Counted from the first letter of the stretch, positions 18,901 to 27,193 are shown. The stretch is 64,000 nucleotides of DNA from Stygiobacter sp. RIFOXYC2_FULL_38_25 (GCA_001803165.1 MHAZ01000012.1:124001-188000); one strand, 5' to 3'. Notes: generated by a model from the sequence alone, not told the origin. Numbers and translations are program-made.

Positions 18901-19447
18901 ATTAATTTCGGCAAAGTATGAAGAAATAGCTGCCCGTATTAAGCTTCACCCGTTAGACATTCTAAAAGTGTTGAGGGACAGACTTAATTTAGAAGAAAGC
19001 GTCAGTAAGAAAAAAATCATGCTGATTGAAGAGACTCCGGATGAGATAGAAACCGAAGAAGTTGCAAAGAAAAAGAAATCTTCTAAGCCAACTATTTTAA
19101 TTGTAGATGATGATGATGACGCACTCTTTACTGTCGGAGAGTATATTAAAACATTAGACTGCGACACAATATTTGCTCATAACGGTATGGAATGTTTGCT
19201 GATGCTAAATCACGTAGTCCCGGATTTGATTCTTCTAGATATAATGATGCCGCAGATGGACGGGTTTGAAACTATAAAAAGAATTAGGGGAGATAATCGT
19301 TTTGCCAAATTACCGGTTATTGCTTTAACAGCTTATGCTATGTTAGATAACAAAAATGTTATTGAGAAAAACGGGTTTAATGATCTGGTAACAAAGCCGA
19401 TAAATTCTCAAACACTTTCGGTAAAAATCACAAAATATCTTAGTTAG
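15926..19447 (+). CDS. Hybrid sensor histidine kinase, HAMP-GAF-HisKA-HATPase with three receiver-like domains
   Basis: 1173 residues. It has TM1 (about 6-29), a periplasmic sensor, TM2 (about 248-270), HAMP, a GAF-like domain (about 330-465) and a long coiled coil. HisKA has the phospho-His in FLASMSHELRTP (about 537), and the ATPase domain has NLIVNAVKFTETG, EVEDSGIGIS and GGAGLGLAI. Three receiver-like domains follow. The first two (about 783-890 and 895-1020) lack the acidic pocket and phospho-Asp motif (ILNPFSDS, FVDVESL) and appear degenerate. The last (about 1055-1170) is canonical (LIVDDDDDA, LLDIMMPQMDG, TAYA, TKP). It sits 87 nt after the secretin gene and just before a receiver protein, so a link to pilus or surface sensing is possible but only contextual. 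Confidence 0.92.
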   Translation: MKLNVRFLLTTFVIVLIISISSTFVFYALANRVLMQQQSKSLINATSNFAFALQSELQKADEDFRSLVPLTNKFTSINLDSTSIDFLFTLVNDSLINSKELKVKSSSYLNIRSSSFQKFFTNNQALVLRYAQLQDGRTFYYGRILTSELLDKIREKINAEIALVVNDSPVEVSKPELNQVRLLSVVNATRALKYKNNFDLYSEELDDADFVSSIYSPRFVFFPQLRVNFIVFQAFKEGVEFRNSLQIVMLLIVLAGSAVTFIIVIVSTTKLRRQIGMLSLGAIETGKGNLEHRVPVITKDEIGHFSETFNKMLDELVRNKNAEKEYSEFIALINQNPTLKEISDAALSKIIKSTHLTFGALYIVEKETLRLISSYGISKHTVQLTDADFYNDAIEKKETIEFHFQDNYPEIKTGIVKVKIKYLIIYPVIYNKETVAVLELASESNPDPNIEKYINTIHEQLAIGLVNAKSFEQLENLVNELRVLNNEYQKQNKQIVEQNEELKQLHGQLKEKAEELEKQRTKAIELTKVKSEFLASMSHELRTPLISILGLTDLMLKDSTILAKVKERLNIVNRNGKKLLSLINNILEFSKFESGKIDVKKETFVLADLIEEIEPNVKQLAHEKSLKLIFDIPVNKTILLNTDKDKLEQVILNLIVNAVKFTETGYVKLVATANASDLSFEVEDSGIGISEEHQKDIFSEFKQVDGTTSRKYGGAGLGLAICKKYIELMGGTLSLKSEVGKGSTFSFSLEDGVLDLIDNTEHKFLTYENEPVRPQKKLSKKPPVLIVTNSEETKKLIGDYLTSYNVQHQCVNSCEEAKVEIQQKEFSAVILNPFSDSLKLLSDIKTGELNSSIPLIFVLISEELKYGWEPNIFDFILPGKSTAITLLLNEIENKNKRSVNNVCIAAPADNHVAKIIDQLKNYSHAVSIKQVSNHEELITTGLNDQPDVVFVDVESLGENSLEICYAASLSKSLKNCPIIFVLPQALSEEQAQLISAKYEEIAARIKLHPLDILKVLRDRLNLEESVSKKKIMLIEETPDEIETEEVAKKKKSSKPTILIVDDDDDALFTVGEYIKTLDCDTIFAHNGMECLLMLNHVVPDLILLDIMMPQMDGFETIKRIRGDNRFAKLPVIALTAYAMLDNKNVIEKNGFNDLVTKPINSQTLSVKITKYLS

Positions 19448-19459
19448 AGTAGAATTAGA

Positions 19460-20137
19460 ATGAAAAGAATATTGGTCATAGATGATTTTCCGGATAATGT
19501 TTTTCTATTGCAAGATAGGCTGGAAAGAGAAGGATACGAGGTGATTAAAGCTTACAATGGCGAGATGGGAATTCAAAAAGCTATTGAAGAAAAGCCTGAT
19601 CTGATTCTACTTGATGTTATGATGCCGGATATCTCCGGCTTTGATGTTTGCAAAAAACTTTCTACTACTGATGGAACAAATTTAATTCCAATTATTCTAT
19701 TAACCGCCTTAACAGAAGTTGAAGATATAAAAACGGGACTGCAAGCCGGTGCCTTTGATTATATTAAAAAACCTTTTAACAAAACGGAACTCATTGCAAG
19801 AATAAGTTCGGCTTTGCGGTTTAGCGAAATGAACAAATTGCTTGTAGAGATTGAAAAGATAAAAACTTATGCTGCCACAGTTGTTACTGCCAACCACGAA
19901 ATAAAGCAGCCGCTAACTTTAATTAATCTTTCAACTGCGGCTATCAGAAGAGAAATTATTAAAGAAGAAATTTCGTCGGAAATGGTTTTGAAGAGGATTG
20001 ATTTTATTGAAAATGCTGCAAAAGATATTCTGGCAGTGCTTGAAAAACTCGGTTCGATCAAAAAGCCGGTCATCACTCCTTACGTAAACAATTTAAATAT
20101 TGTTGATTTGAAATCGGAAGACGATTCAGGGAATTAA
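19460..20137 (+). CDS. Receiver domain fused to a HisKA-like DHp domain, no ATPase domain
   Basis: 225 residues, 12 nt after the hybrid kinase. Residues 1-120 are a full receiver (ILVIDDFPDN, LLDVMMPDISG, LLTALTE, KKPF). Residues about 125-205 resemble a histidine-kinase dimerisation domain, with an H-box-like VTANHEIKQPLTLIN (His about 147). No N, G1 or G2 box follows; the protein ends after another 25 residues. It could take phosphate from the neighbouring hybrid kinase and pass it on through the DHp histidine, act as a dimeric receiver, or be a truncated kinase. Its 3' end overlaps the converging kinase gene by 12 bp. Confidence 0.85.
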   Translation: MKRILVIDDFPDNVFLLQDRLEREGYEVIKAYNGEMGIQKAIEEKPDLILLDVMMPDISGFDVCKKLSTTDGTNLIPIILLTALTEVEDIKTGLQAGAFDYIKKPFNKTELIARISSALRFSEMNKLLVEIEKIKTYAATVVTANHEIKQPLTLINLSTAAIRREIIKEEISSEMVLKRIDFIENAAKDILAVLEKLGSIKKPVITPYVNNLNIVDLKSEDDSGN

Positions 20138-21169
20138 TTCTTCAATAACAGAAAGCATCTCTTCGAAATTATAAGGTTTGTTCAAAGTATGATCAATTTT
20201 CAAGAATGAAAGCATTTCTAAGTTCTCGGTTTGAGAACCGGAAGCCAAAATTATTGGAACAGCAATTTGTCTTTTTCTAATTTCGGCGATGCATTCAAGC
20301 CCATCCATCACAGGCATTTTTCTATCTAATATTATTAAATCACACTTGTTATTTTCTAACAGACTCAATACTTCTTTACCATCGGATGCGGGAAGCACGG
20401 TATAATTATACGTTTGAAGCAACTCGGATAGTAAGCTGCGAAGTAAGTTTTCATCTTCAGCTACCAAAATTGTTTTCTTAATTTCTTTTCCCTTTTTCTT
20501 TGCTGAATGAGCGACCGGAAAAGTTATTGTAAATGTTGTGCCAGCTTCTTTTTCACTATTAACTGTAATGCTGCCGCCAAAAGACTCAACAAGCTGCTTT
20601 ACGATACTAAGTCCAATCCCGGAATTGTTTTCTGCCGGTTTGGTGGAAAACCGGTCTGTAAAAATATGTTTAATTACGTCTGGTTCAATTCCGCAGCCAT
20701 TATCTAAAATTTCAATCAGCAGGCAATCCTTTTCAGAAATAAATCTTGAAGTAATTGAAATACTTCCAGCTCCGTTTATTGCTTCTACTGCATTTGCGGT
20801 TAAATTCATAATTATGCGGTAAATGTCTGTGTATTTTGCATTGATCAACTTTAATTTCGGTTCAAGTGTCAACGAAAATTTAATTCGGTTGCCGTATTGC
20901 AGAATGAAAGAACGCACAACATCTTGAATTATGGAATTAATGTTTACCCGTCTGGTTTTTGCCGTCAAAGCAGAATTGCCAATAGCATTCTCTATAATTT
21001 CGGAAGCTAAATATGTACCTGATTCAATGTTATTGAGTAGAATAGAATAGTTTTCTGAAGATTGGCTTTTGTGTTTTAACAGCTCGATGCTTGTTAATAT
21101 ACGGGTGAAAATGTTATTTAGATCGTGAGCGAGATGCTTTAGTGATAAATCTTTTTTTTCTTGCTGCAT
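20126..21169 (-). CDS. NtrB-like soluble histidine kinase with C-terminal receiver
   Basis: 347 residues and no membrane segment. The DHp motif is HLAHDLNNIFTRIL (His about 15). The ATPase domain contains NLTANAVEAI, IEILDNGCGIEPDV and GIGLSIVKQLVESFGG. A receiver fills about 230-347 with LVAEDENLLR, IILDRKMPVMDG and NKPY. Its ATG overlaps the stop of the upstream NtrC-type regulator (TAATG), so the two are made together and are a likely cognate pair. The N-terminus is too short to hold a sensor domain, so input must come from a partner protein, perhaps via the receiver. Confidence 0.93.
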   Translation of the reverse strand: MQQEKKDLSLKHLAHDLNNIFTRILTSIELLKHKSQSSENYSILLNNIESGTYLASEIIENAIGNSALTAKTRRVNINSIIQDVVRSFILQYGNRIKFSLTLEPKLKLINAKYTDIYRIIMNLTANAVEAINGAGSISITSRFISEKDCLLIEILDNGCGIEPDVIKHIFTDRFSTKPAENNSGIGLSIVKQLVESFGGSITVNSEKEAGTTFTITFPVAHSAKKKGKEIKKTILVAEDENLLRSLLSELLQTYNYTVLPASDGKEVLSLLENNKCDLIILDRKMPVMDGLECIAEIRKRQIAVPIILASGSQTENLEMLSFLKIDHTLNKPYNFEEMLSVIEELIP

Positions 21170-22512
21170 TACTTAAGATTGTACTTAATGATTTTTGAAT
21201 AAAGAGTTTTTTGGCTTATATCCAGAGCTCGTGCAGTGTTTTCACGGTTCCATTCATGATGATCCAACGCTTTCTTGATATGAATCTTCTCTATCTGTTC
21301 CATCGTCATTATTGTTCCGTCATCGGCTAAATGAGTAGCAAATTCAAATTCTTCTTTGGGAATATTCAAATCCTTTGGCATAATTTGCTCACCCTCGGAA
21401 AAAATAATTGCACGCTCGATCATGTGTTCAAGCTCTCTTACATTACCTGGAAATGCATAACCCATTAAATCTTTCTTTGTTTCCGAAGATAAACGTTTAT
21501 TTGAACGAACAGGAGACTTTTTCTGTAAAAAATATTCAGCCAATAGCAATATATCACTGTTACGTTCTCTGAGAGGGGGTATTGTTAAAGTGATTACATT
21601 TAATCTGAAGAGTAAATCTCTCCGGAAGTTTTTCTTCTCGGCTTCTTCCATCAAATTTTTGTTGGTGGCGCCAATTACTCTAACATTTGAGCTTAGATTA
21701 CTAACGCCGCCTATTCTTCTAAACTCGCCGTTTTCAAGAAACCTGAGCAACTTTGGTTGAAGTGTTAAACTCAGTTCTCCAATCTCATCCAAAAAGAGAG
21801 TGCCGCCGTTAGCTATTTCAACCAAGCCTTGTTTTGATGTTTTTGCATCTGTGAACGCACCCTTTTCATAACCGAACAATTCGCTTTCAATTAACTGATC
21901 CGGCAGCGAAGCGCAATTTATTGCTACAAATGGTTTGTCCGCTCTATTTGAATTTTTATGTATGAATTCCGCAAACAATTCTTTGCCGGTTCCGGTTTCT
22001 CCTTCAAGCAATATATTAGATTCAGACTTAGCAGCGCGTTCAGATAACTTGCACAAATTCTTAATCGGCTCGCTATCACCAATAATTGTATTTGGTGGAG
22101 ACTGAGTAATCTTAGAAGACAAAATTTTATTTTTTATGAGTAAATCTTTATGCTCAAGTGCGCGCTCAATTGTAATGCATAGCTGTCCAAACTCGTATGG
22201 TTTTGTAATGAAATCGTAAGCGCCCTGTTTAATGCAATCTATAGCCGTTCGCATATCGGACTTAGCGGTAAGAACAATTACTTGCAGAGAAGGGTGGTTA
22301 TCCTTAACATAACTTAAAACTTTTTCCCCATGTATCTCGCGCATTTCCAGATCCAGGAGTAGGATATCATAATAACGCTTTTTGAGCATTTCAATAGCAT
22401 CTTTGCCGTCGTAAACCGTATCTACATAGTATCCTTCGTTCACCAACTCCTCTTTGAGCAGGTAACATAAGGTCTCATCATCGTCTGTAATTAATATTCT
22501 GGAATCTTTCAT
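21169..22512 (-). CDS. NtrC-family sigma-54-dependent response regulator
   Basis: 447 residues in three domains. The receiver (about 1-120) has ILITDDDETLC and LLLDLEMRE; the usual Pro after the phospho-Asp loop is missing. The AAA+ domain (about 140-365) has Walker A GETGTGKE, the sigma-54 contact loop GAFTDA and GGTLFLDEIGEL. A Fis-type helix-turn-helix follows (about 405-447, NTARALDISQKTLYSKI). It activates sigma-54 holoenzyme by ATP hydrolysis after phosphorylation. The cognate kinase is the overlapping downstream gene. PilR-type regulators of this class switch on pilin genes in other bacteria; an imperfect sigma-54-like site lies upstream of the pilin genes here, so that target is plausible but unproven. 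Confidence 0.95.
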   Translation of the reverse strand: MKDSRILITDDDETLCYLLKEELVNEGYYVDTVYDGKDAIEMLKKRYYDILLLDLEMREIHGEKVLSYVKDNHPSLQVIVLTAKSDMRTAIDCIKQGAYDFITKPYEFGQLCITIERALEHKDLLIKNKILSSKITQSPPNTIIGDSEPIKNLCKLSERAAKSESNILLEGETGTGKELFAEFIHKNSNRADKPFVAINCASLPDQLIESELFGYEKGAFTDAKTSKQGLVEIANGGTLFLDEIGELSLTLQPKLLRFLENGEFRRIGGVSNLSSNVRVIGATNKNLMEEAEKKNFRRDLLFRLNVITLTIPPLRERNSDILLLAEYFLQKKSPVRSNKRLSSETKKDLMGYAFPGNVRELEHMIERAIIFSEGEQIMPKDLNIPKEEFEFATHLADDGTIMTMEQIEKIHIKKALDHHEWNRENTARALDISQKTLYSKIIKYNLK

Positions 22513-22623
22513 AATGGTAAATTTTACTTCTATTTCAATATATGAAAAAAACTTAAGAATAGATTTTAAAAAGCGAGCTATAAGTATGTAAATGTAGAAA
22601 AAAGTGAGAAAAGTAATAGGTCT

Positions 22624-22655
22624 TTTGGATTTAAGAACGAATCAAATTATATTTG
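22624..22655 (+). promoter_or_regulatory. Bacteroidetes-type promoter of tRNA-Lys
   Basis: TTTG (22624-22627), 20-nt spacer, TATATTTG (22648-22655). Exact match to TTTG-N19-21-TAnnTTTG, with the tRNA starting 22 nt after the -7 box. Confidence 0.78.
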
Positions 22656-22676
22656 AGCCCTCAAAATTTTGAAGTA

Positions 22677-22748
22677 GGGCGCGTAGCTCAGTGGTAGAGC
22701 AACACCCTTTTAAGGTGAAGGTCGGTGGTTCGAGCCCACCCGCGCTCA
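22677..22748 (+). tRNA. tRNA-Lys (anticodon TTT)
   Basis: A full cloverleaf is visible. The acceptor stem GGGCGCG pairs with CGCGCTC (one G-T), the D arm is GCTC/GAGC, the anticodon loop is CTTTTAA (anticodon TTT), and the T arm is GGTGG TTCGAGC CCACC with discriminator A. CCA is not encoded. It is preceded by a matching promoter and followed by a terminator hairpin. Confidence 0.95.
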
Positions 22749-22753
22749 CAAAA

Positions 22754-22790
22754 AAAGCCTTGTAAATTCTTGTTTACAGGGCTTTTGTGT
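22754..22790 (+). terminator. Terminator of tRNA-Lys
   Basis: AAAGCCTTGTAAA pairs with TTTACAGGGCTTT (one wobble) around a short loop, followed by TTTG. It directly follows the tRNA trailer. Confidence 0.8.
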
Positions 22791-22877
22791 ATTAAAATGT
22801 GCCGGTATTATAAACTATAGGATAGTAAAAAGACACAGTCGAAAAATTTTGGCAAGAATATTAATTGAGCAAAAATA

Positions 22878-22938
22878 TCGGTGGTTCTCCCGAAGGGACT
22901 CCTTCGGAGGAGCCCACCCGCGCTCACAAAAAAAGCCT
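22878..22938 (+). repeat. Partial copy of the tRNA-Lys 3' end interrupted by a palindrome
   Basis: TCGGTGGTTC (22878-22887) repeats the 5' half of the tRNA T arm, and 22910-22938 repeats 29 bp of the tRNA 3' end and trailer exactly (original at 22732-22760). Between them lies a 22-bp insert (22888-22909) in which CCGAAGG and CCTTCGG form a hairpin. No 5' half of a tRNA precedes it, so it cannot fold as a tRNA. It may be an attachment-site remnant or a local duplication that later received a small palindromic element. Confidence 0.85.
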
Positions 22939-22965
22939 CTTTTTCTTATAAAAGAGGCTTTTTTG
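22932..22965 (+). terminator. Strong terminator after the partial tRNA copy
   Basis: A perfect 12-bp stem AAAGCCTCTTTT/AAAAGAGGCTTT with a 6-nt loop and a T-run. Confidence 0.88.
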
Positions 22966-22969
22966 TTTT

Positions 22970-23601
22970 AAATTCCACGATATGACTTTCGCTTTTCCAA
23001 GATCAGATCAGCTATATTTTACGTACAGTTTTATGATTTCTTAGCAGATCAATTAATTATCACAATGTATTTAATGATATGCTTAGATATAGTAGGTACA
23101 GTCAGGCAGCTGCTACAGTCTTTATAGCATGAATCAGCTTCAAATGAGACAAGTACATGGTTTTAACTTCAAAAGAAAATATTTACTTCGTTCAATTTGT
23201 TTTGTTTAGCCGATATTCGATTCATTTTCTAAACAACTCTATGAATAAATTAACAATATCCTTTACAACCGGTAGAATATTTTAGATAAAGGATGGTTAT
23301 ACACACTTCCGGGAAAAATATTTTTAAAATTCTTGTATATCACCCTACTTATTTATCACTCAATAACATGGCTACTATTTGAGGTTAATTTATTAGTACA
23401 GCGTCTTTTTCTTAAAATTTTATCTACTCACTTATTGCCGAGCACACGTGCTAAAACTAATTTCTAAAATTTGGGGAACCTTGAGTCTTTCAAGCAGGTG
23501 TTGAATTCAGAATTCTTTCCTGTTAGTCATGTTAAAATATACTTACACTATTTCACTTGAATGGTTATATTTCTTCCCATACTTAATTCCAAAATAAATC
23601 A
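22970..23601 (+). other. Gene-poor stretch of about 630 bp
   Basis: No reading frame longer than about 30 codons with a ribosome-binding site is visible on either strand, and no RNA gene is recognisable. It lies between the tRNA copy and a sensor kinase gene. It may be decayed sequence or a long 5' region of the kinase gene. Confidence 0.5.
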
Positions 23602-26451
23602 ATGAATGCTTTTTCCATTATACCAATCGTGGCACTTTTATTTAATGGGGCTGTTTGGAGCTATATATTTATTAATAGGAAAGAACGGCCAGTAAACAAT
23701 TCATTTCTACTCTACTCAACCAACCTAATGTTATGGATTATTGTTGAGATTATTCTTCGCCAACCTCTATCTACAGAATATATCATGCCCCTTATTAAAA
23801 TTGATTCGATAATGAGTTTGGCTCCAACTTTTTGGTTCCTAAATTTCACTTATACTTTTATTGGAAGAAAAAGAGATTTAATCTATTACATTTCATCCAC
23901 TTCTGTCTTTACGATTATCTTAGTAAGTATAAGTACTAATCTTATTCTGGCAGACTATCTTAAAACAAGTTGGGGTTATGATAGAGTTCAAGGTGTTCTT
24001 TATTTTCCGGCGATTATAATTGCTATTATTTTGCCGGCTATATACTCGGTATATCTCATAATTGAAAAAATAAAAACAACTTCAGATTATACTTATAAAA
24101 AATCTTTGCCTTTAATTCTTATTGGTTCCTTAATAAGTTTAATGTTAGGACTTGTCTCAAACGTAATAATTCCTCACATATTCAACAATCATGATCTTGT
24201 ACAGTTCGGAGAATCTACAACTGTTGTTCAATCGTATTTCATTTTGGTAGCAGTTATAAAATATAAATTATTTACACCAAGTGTAGAAGACATTGCAAAC
24301 GATTTATTTGCAAGCATGAAAGAGGCGGTGCTCATTCTTGACAAGGGAGGTAAAATACTTCAGTTAAATGCATACGCTAAAAAGTTATTCGGATCAAAGG
24401 TTGCCGGCAATGAAGAAGTTATTAATGTGAATAATCTATTTTCTAATTTTGAGATAAACAAGGACGTTACCGATTACGAAGTGAATTATATATCTGATTC
24501 TGAAAAGAAAATCCTCTCGCTTTCGCAAATTGGGATTATTAATAAAGATGTTGAATTAGGAAAGATTCTTATTGCACGCGATATTACCGAACGCAAACGG
24601 GCTGAAGAAGCATTGAGTGAGTCCGAAGCGAAATTCCGATGGCTGTTTGAAAACGTTCCTGATGGGATCTACCTCAGTACGCCTGACGGCAAACTTGTAA
24701 ATGTCAATGATACGTTAGTGCAAATGCTTGGATATAATTCTAAGGAAGAACTTTTAGCTGCTGATATTGTGAACGAATTGTATATGAATCCATCGGAAAG
24801 AACATTTTGGATCGGGAAACTTGAAGTCAACGGCAAGCTGCATAGTATTGAGCTTCACCTTAAACGAAAAGACGGTACTCCATTGTTAGTGAGAGAGAAT
24901 GCCCATCTCCTTGCCGATGAGAGCGGCAAACTTTTTTATGAAGGTACTCTGACTGATATAACCAAGCTCAAAGAGGCAGAGAAAGCATTGCGTTCATCGG
25001 AAATCCGCTTTCGCTCCGTATGGGAAAGCTCTGCAGAAGGAATGCGGTTAACAGACAAAGATGGAATTATCATTGCAGTCAACAAAGCGTTTTGCAAATT
25101 AACCGAAATGAAGGCACAAGACCTGATCGAGCAACCGCTCACCGTAACTTATAACGGCGGAAAGAACAAAGATGCAATGCTTCAAAACTATCGAACGCGC
25201 TTCAAAGAAAAAAGCTTTCCGGCAAATCTTGAACAGAAGCTTATACTTCCATCCGGTAAAGTTGTATATCTTGATGGCACATATACATTTGTTGAAATTG
25301 AATCCGGCAATGCGCTGCTGCTAAGTGTCTTCCGGGATGTTACAGAAAGAATACTTAATGAACAGGCTCTCAAGAAAAACAAATTAATGATGAACCGTGC
25401 GGAAGAAATTGCTCATTTGGGAAGCTGGGAATTGGATTTGGAAACAAATAAATTAAATTGTTCCGCCGAGCTATATCAAATATATGGGCTTCAGCATGAG
25501 AATTTTGACGGAAAGTTCGAATCAATTTTAAAATTAGTTCACCCCGAAGATTCAGGTAATATTCTTGCAAATATTAAACGTGCTCGCGAATCAAATGAAC
25601 CATTTGAACATTACGAAAGAATAATTAGACCGGACGGCGAGAATCGAATATTATATACAAAAGGAATTATTCTGGACAATGTTGAGGGAAATGCAAAAAC
25701 TATTTACGGTTCATGTCTGGATGTAACTGAATTTAAAAGAGTTGAGAACGCGTTAATTAACTCAAGTGAAAAGTTAAGAGCGCTTTCAGCAAGTTTGGAA
25801 GCAGCAAGAGAAGAAGAGCGTTCGTATATAGCAAGAGAACTCCATGATGAACTGGGACAAGTGTTAACCGCCATTAAGATGGATCTAACTTTGATGCAGG
25901 ACGACCTGCTTATCAAGCCGGACTCGTTAAAAGAAGAAATTACCGCGCAATTGGTTCAAATCGAAAAAATGGTTGATCGCCTTATTATCACTGTAAAAAA
26001 TATTGCAACTGAACTTAGACCGGATATTTTAGATCACCTGGGATTAATTGCTGCTTTAGAATGGCACGCAAAAGAATTTGAGAACAGGCATAAAGTTAGG
26101 TGTGTTTTTAATAGTAATATCGGAAAGATAGAATTAGAGAAAGAAAAATCAACAGCGGTCTTCCGTATTTTTCAAGAAGCACTGACAAATGTTGCACGCC
26201 ATTCCGGTGCTTCGCAGGTAACCGCTAAAATACAATTGTTAAAAGACAAATTACTTCTAGAGGTTGAAGATAACGGTAAAGGAATATCAAACGAACAACT
26301 TTTTAATATTTCTTCTATCGGAATTACCGGAATGAAAGAAAGAGCAAAATTTTTAGGAGGGAAAGTTTTTATTGATGGTCAAGAAGGAAAAGGGACAAGG
26401 GTTTTTCTTGAAATGCCTCTTTCCCCTGCTGAGGATTTAAATAAAATTTAG
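23602..26451 (+). CDS. 7TM / multi-PAS sensor histidine kinase (HisKA_3)
   Basis: 949 residues. About seven membrane helices cover residues 5-220, in the layout of the 7TM histidine-kinase N-terminal module. Four PAS-type units follow (about 228-335, 340-460, 465-590 and 600-720), most closed by a typical D(I/V)TE or DIT motif (ARDITERK, TLTDITKLKE, FRDVTER, LDVTEFK). The HisKA_3 motif IARELHDELGQVLTAI (His about 747) and the ATPase domain with FRIFQEALTNVARHSGA, EVEDNGKGIS and GITGMKERAK place it in the NarX/DegS (HPK7) group. The NarL-type regulator 8 nt downstream is its evident partner. The signal is unknown. Confidence 0.94.
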   Translation: MNAFSIIPIVALLFNGAVWSYIFINRKERPVNNSFLLYSTNLMLWIIVEIILRQPLSTEYIMPLIKIDSIMSLAPTFWFLNFTYTFIGRKRDLIYYISSTSVFTIILVSISTNLILADYLKTSWGYDRVQGVLYFPAIIIAIILPAIYSVYLIIEKIKTTSDYTYKKSLPLILIGSLISLMLGLVSNVIIPHIFNNHDLVQFGESTTVVQSYFILVAVIKYKLFTPSVEDIANDLFASMKEAVLILDKGGKILQLNAYAKKLFGSKVAGNEEVINVNNLFSNFEINKDVTDYEVNYISDSEKKILSLSQIGIINKDVELGKILIARDITERKRAEEALSESEAKFRWLFENVPDGIYLSTPDGKLVNVNDTLVQMLGYNSKEELLAADIVNELYMNPSERTFWIGKLEVNGKLHSIELHLKRKDGTPLLVRENAHLLADESGKLFYEGTLTDITKLKEAEKALRSSEIRFRSVWESSAEGMRLTDKDGIIIAVNKAFCKLTEMKAQDLIEQPLTVTYNGGKNKDAMLQNYRTRFKEKSFPANLEQKLILPSGKVVYLDGTYTFVEIESGNALLLSVFRDVTERILNEQALKKNKLMMNRAEEIAHLGSWELDLETNKLNCSAELYQIYGLQHENFDGKFESILKLVHPEDSGNILANIKRARESNEPFEHYERIIRPDGENRILYTKGIILDNVEGNAKTIYGSCLDVTEFKRVENALINSSEKLRALSASLEAAREEERSYIARELHDELGQVLTAIKMDLTLMQDDLLIKPDSLKEEITAQLVQIEKMVDRLIITVKNIATELRPDILDHLGLIAALEWHAKEFENRHKVRCVFNSNIGKIELEKEKSTAVFRIFQEALTNVARHSGASQVTAKIQLLKDKLLLEVEDNGKGISNEQLFNISSIGITGMKERAKFLGGKVFIDGQEGKGTRVFLEMPLSPAEDLNKI

Positions 26452-26459
26452 AGGGTGCA

Positions 26460-27089
26460 ATGAAAATCGTAATTGTTGATGATCATGAATTGGTGCGCGA
26501 AGGATTAAAAAAAGTCCTTCTCAAAGAATCCGGAATACAATTAGTTGGGGAGGCAAGCAATGCTTTAGAACTTTTTAAACTGTTGGAAGAAACTGAAGTT
26601 GATTTGGTTGTGCTTGATATTACTATGCCAGGGAGAAGCGGCTTAGATATTATCAGCGAGATCAAAAATTTGAATGATAATATTCGAATTCTGATTTTGA
26701 GTATGCATCCTGAAGAAAGATTTGCTTTAAGAGCATTAAAAGCCGGTGCCTCGGGATATTTATCTAAAGAAGCAGCGGCAAGAGAATTGGTTTCCGCAAT
26801 TAGAAAAATTATGAGCGGCGGCAGGTATATTAGCGCCGCACTTGCAGATCATCTGGTTAGCAATCTTGATAAAGAACCCGGTAAACTGCCTCACGAAACT
26901 TTATCCAATCGAGAGTTTGAAATTTTCCGCCTGATTGCTAAAGGTAAATCGGTTGGGCAGATTGCCGAAGAACTAATTCTGAGTGTGAATACTATAACTT
27001 CTTACCGCTCTCGCATGATGGAGAAAATGACTTTTAGTTCTAATGCCGAAATAGTTCGTTACGCAATTGAACATAACCTAATTGACTAA
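26460..27089 (+). CDS. NarL/FixJ-family response regulator
   Basis: 209 residues. The receiver (about 1-120) has IVIVDDHELVREGL, VVLDITMPGRSG, LSMHPE and SKEAA. The LuxR-type HTH (about 143-205) has LSNREFEIFRLIAKGKSV and QIAEELILSVNTITSYRSRM. It lies 8 nt after the 7TM/PAS kinase with which it should form a two-component pair. A palindrome 86 nt downstream of its stop is a possible binding site controlling the next gene. Confidence 0.95.
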   Translation: MKIVIVDDHELVREGLKKVLLKESGIQLVGEASNALELFKLLEETEVDLVVLDITMPGRSGLDIISEIKNLNDNIRILILSMHPEERFALRALKAGASGYLSKEAAARELVSAIRKIMSGGRYISAALADHLVSNLDKEPGKLPHETLSNREFEIFRLIAKGKSVGQIAEELILSVNTITSYRSRMMEKMTFSSNAEIVRYAIEHNLID

Positions 27090-27117
27090 GTCCAGATTGC
27101 AATTTTTATTCCTTCCT

Positions 27118-27147
27118 GTTTTGAGCCGTTTTCGGTAAAACTATTTT
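27118..27147 (+). terminator. Probable terminator after the NarL-type regulator
   Basis: GTTTTGAGCCG pairs imperfectly with CGGTAAAAC around TTTT (stem GTTTT/AAAAC plus CCG/CGG), followed by TATTTTATT. Confidence 0.5.
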
Positions 27148-27174
27148 ATTATACCTTTCCATAAGATCAATTTA

Positions 27175-27193
27175 TGCCACAATAATTGTGGCA
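27175..27193. promoter_or_regulatory. Perfect operator-like palindrome
   Basis: TGCCACAA-TAA-TTGTGGCA, 8-bp perfect arms with a 3-nt centre, about 97 nt before the lone receiver gene. The size and symmetry suit a dimeric HTH regulator such as the adjacent NarL-type protein. No T-run follows, so it is not a terminator. Confidence 0.5.

Noticed and set aside
22761-22877. Integrated element between the tRNA and its partial copy
   Set aside because: Only 117 bp separates the repeats and no integrase or other gene is present, so at most a scar remains.
23132-23212. 26-codon frame in the gene-poor stretch after tRNA-Lys
   Set aside because: It has no Shine-Dalgarno or promoter and ordinary composition; not distinguishable from chance.
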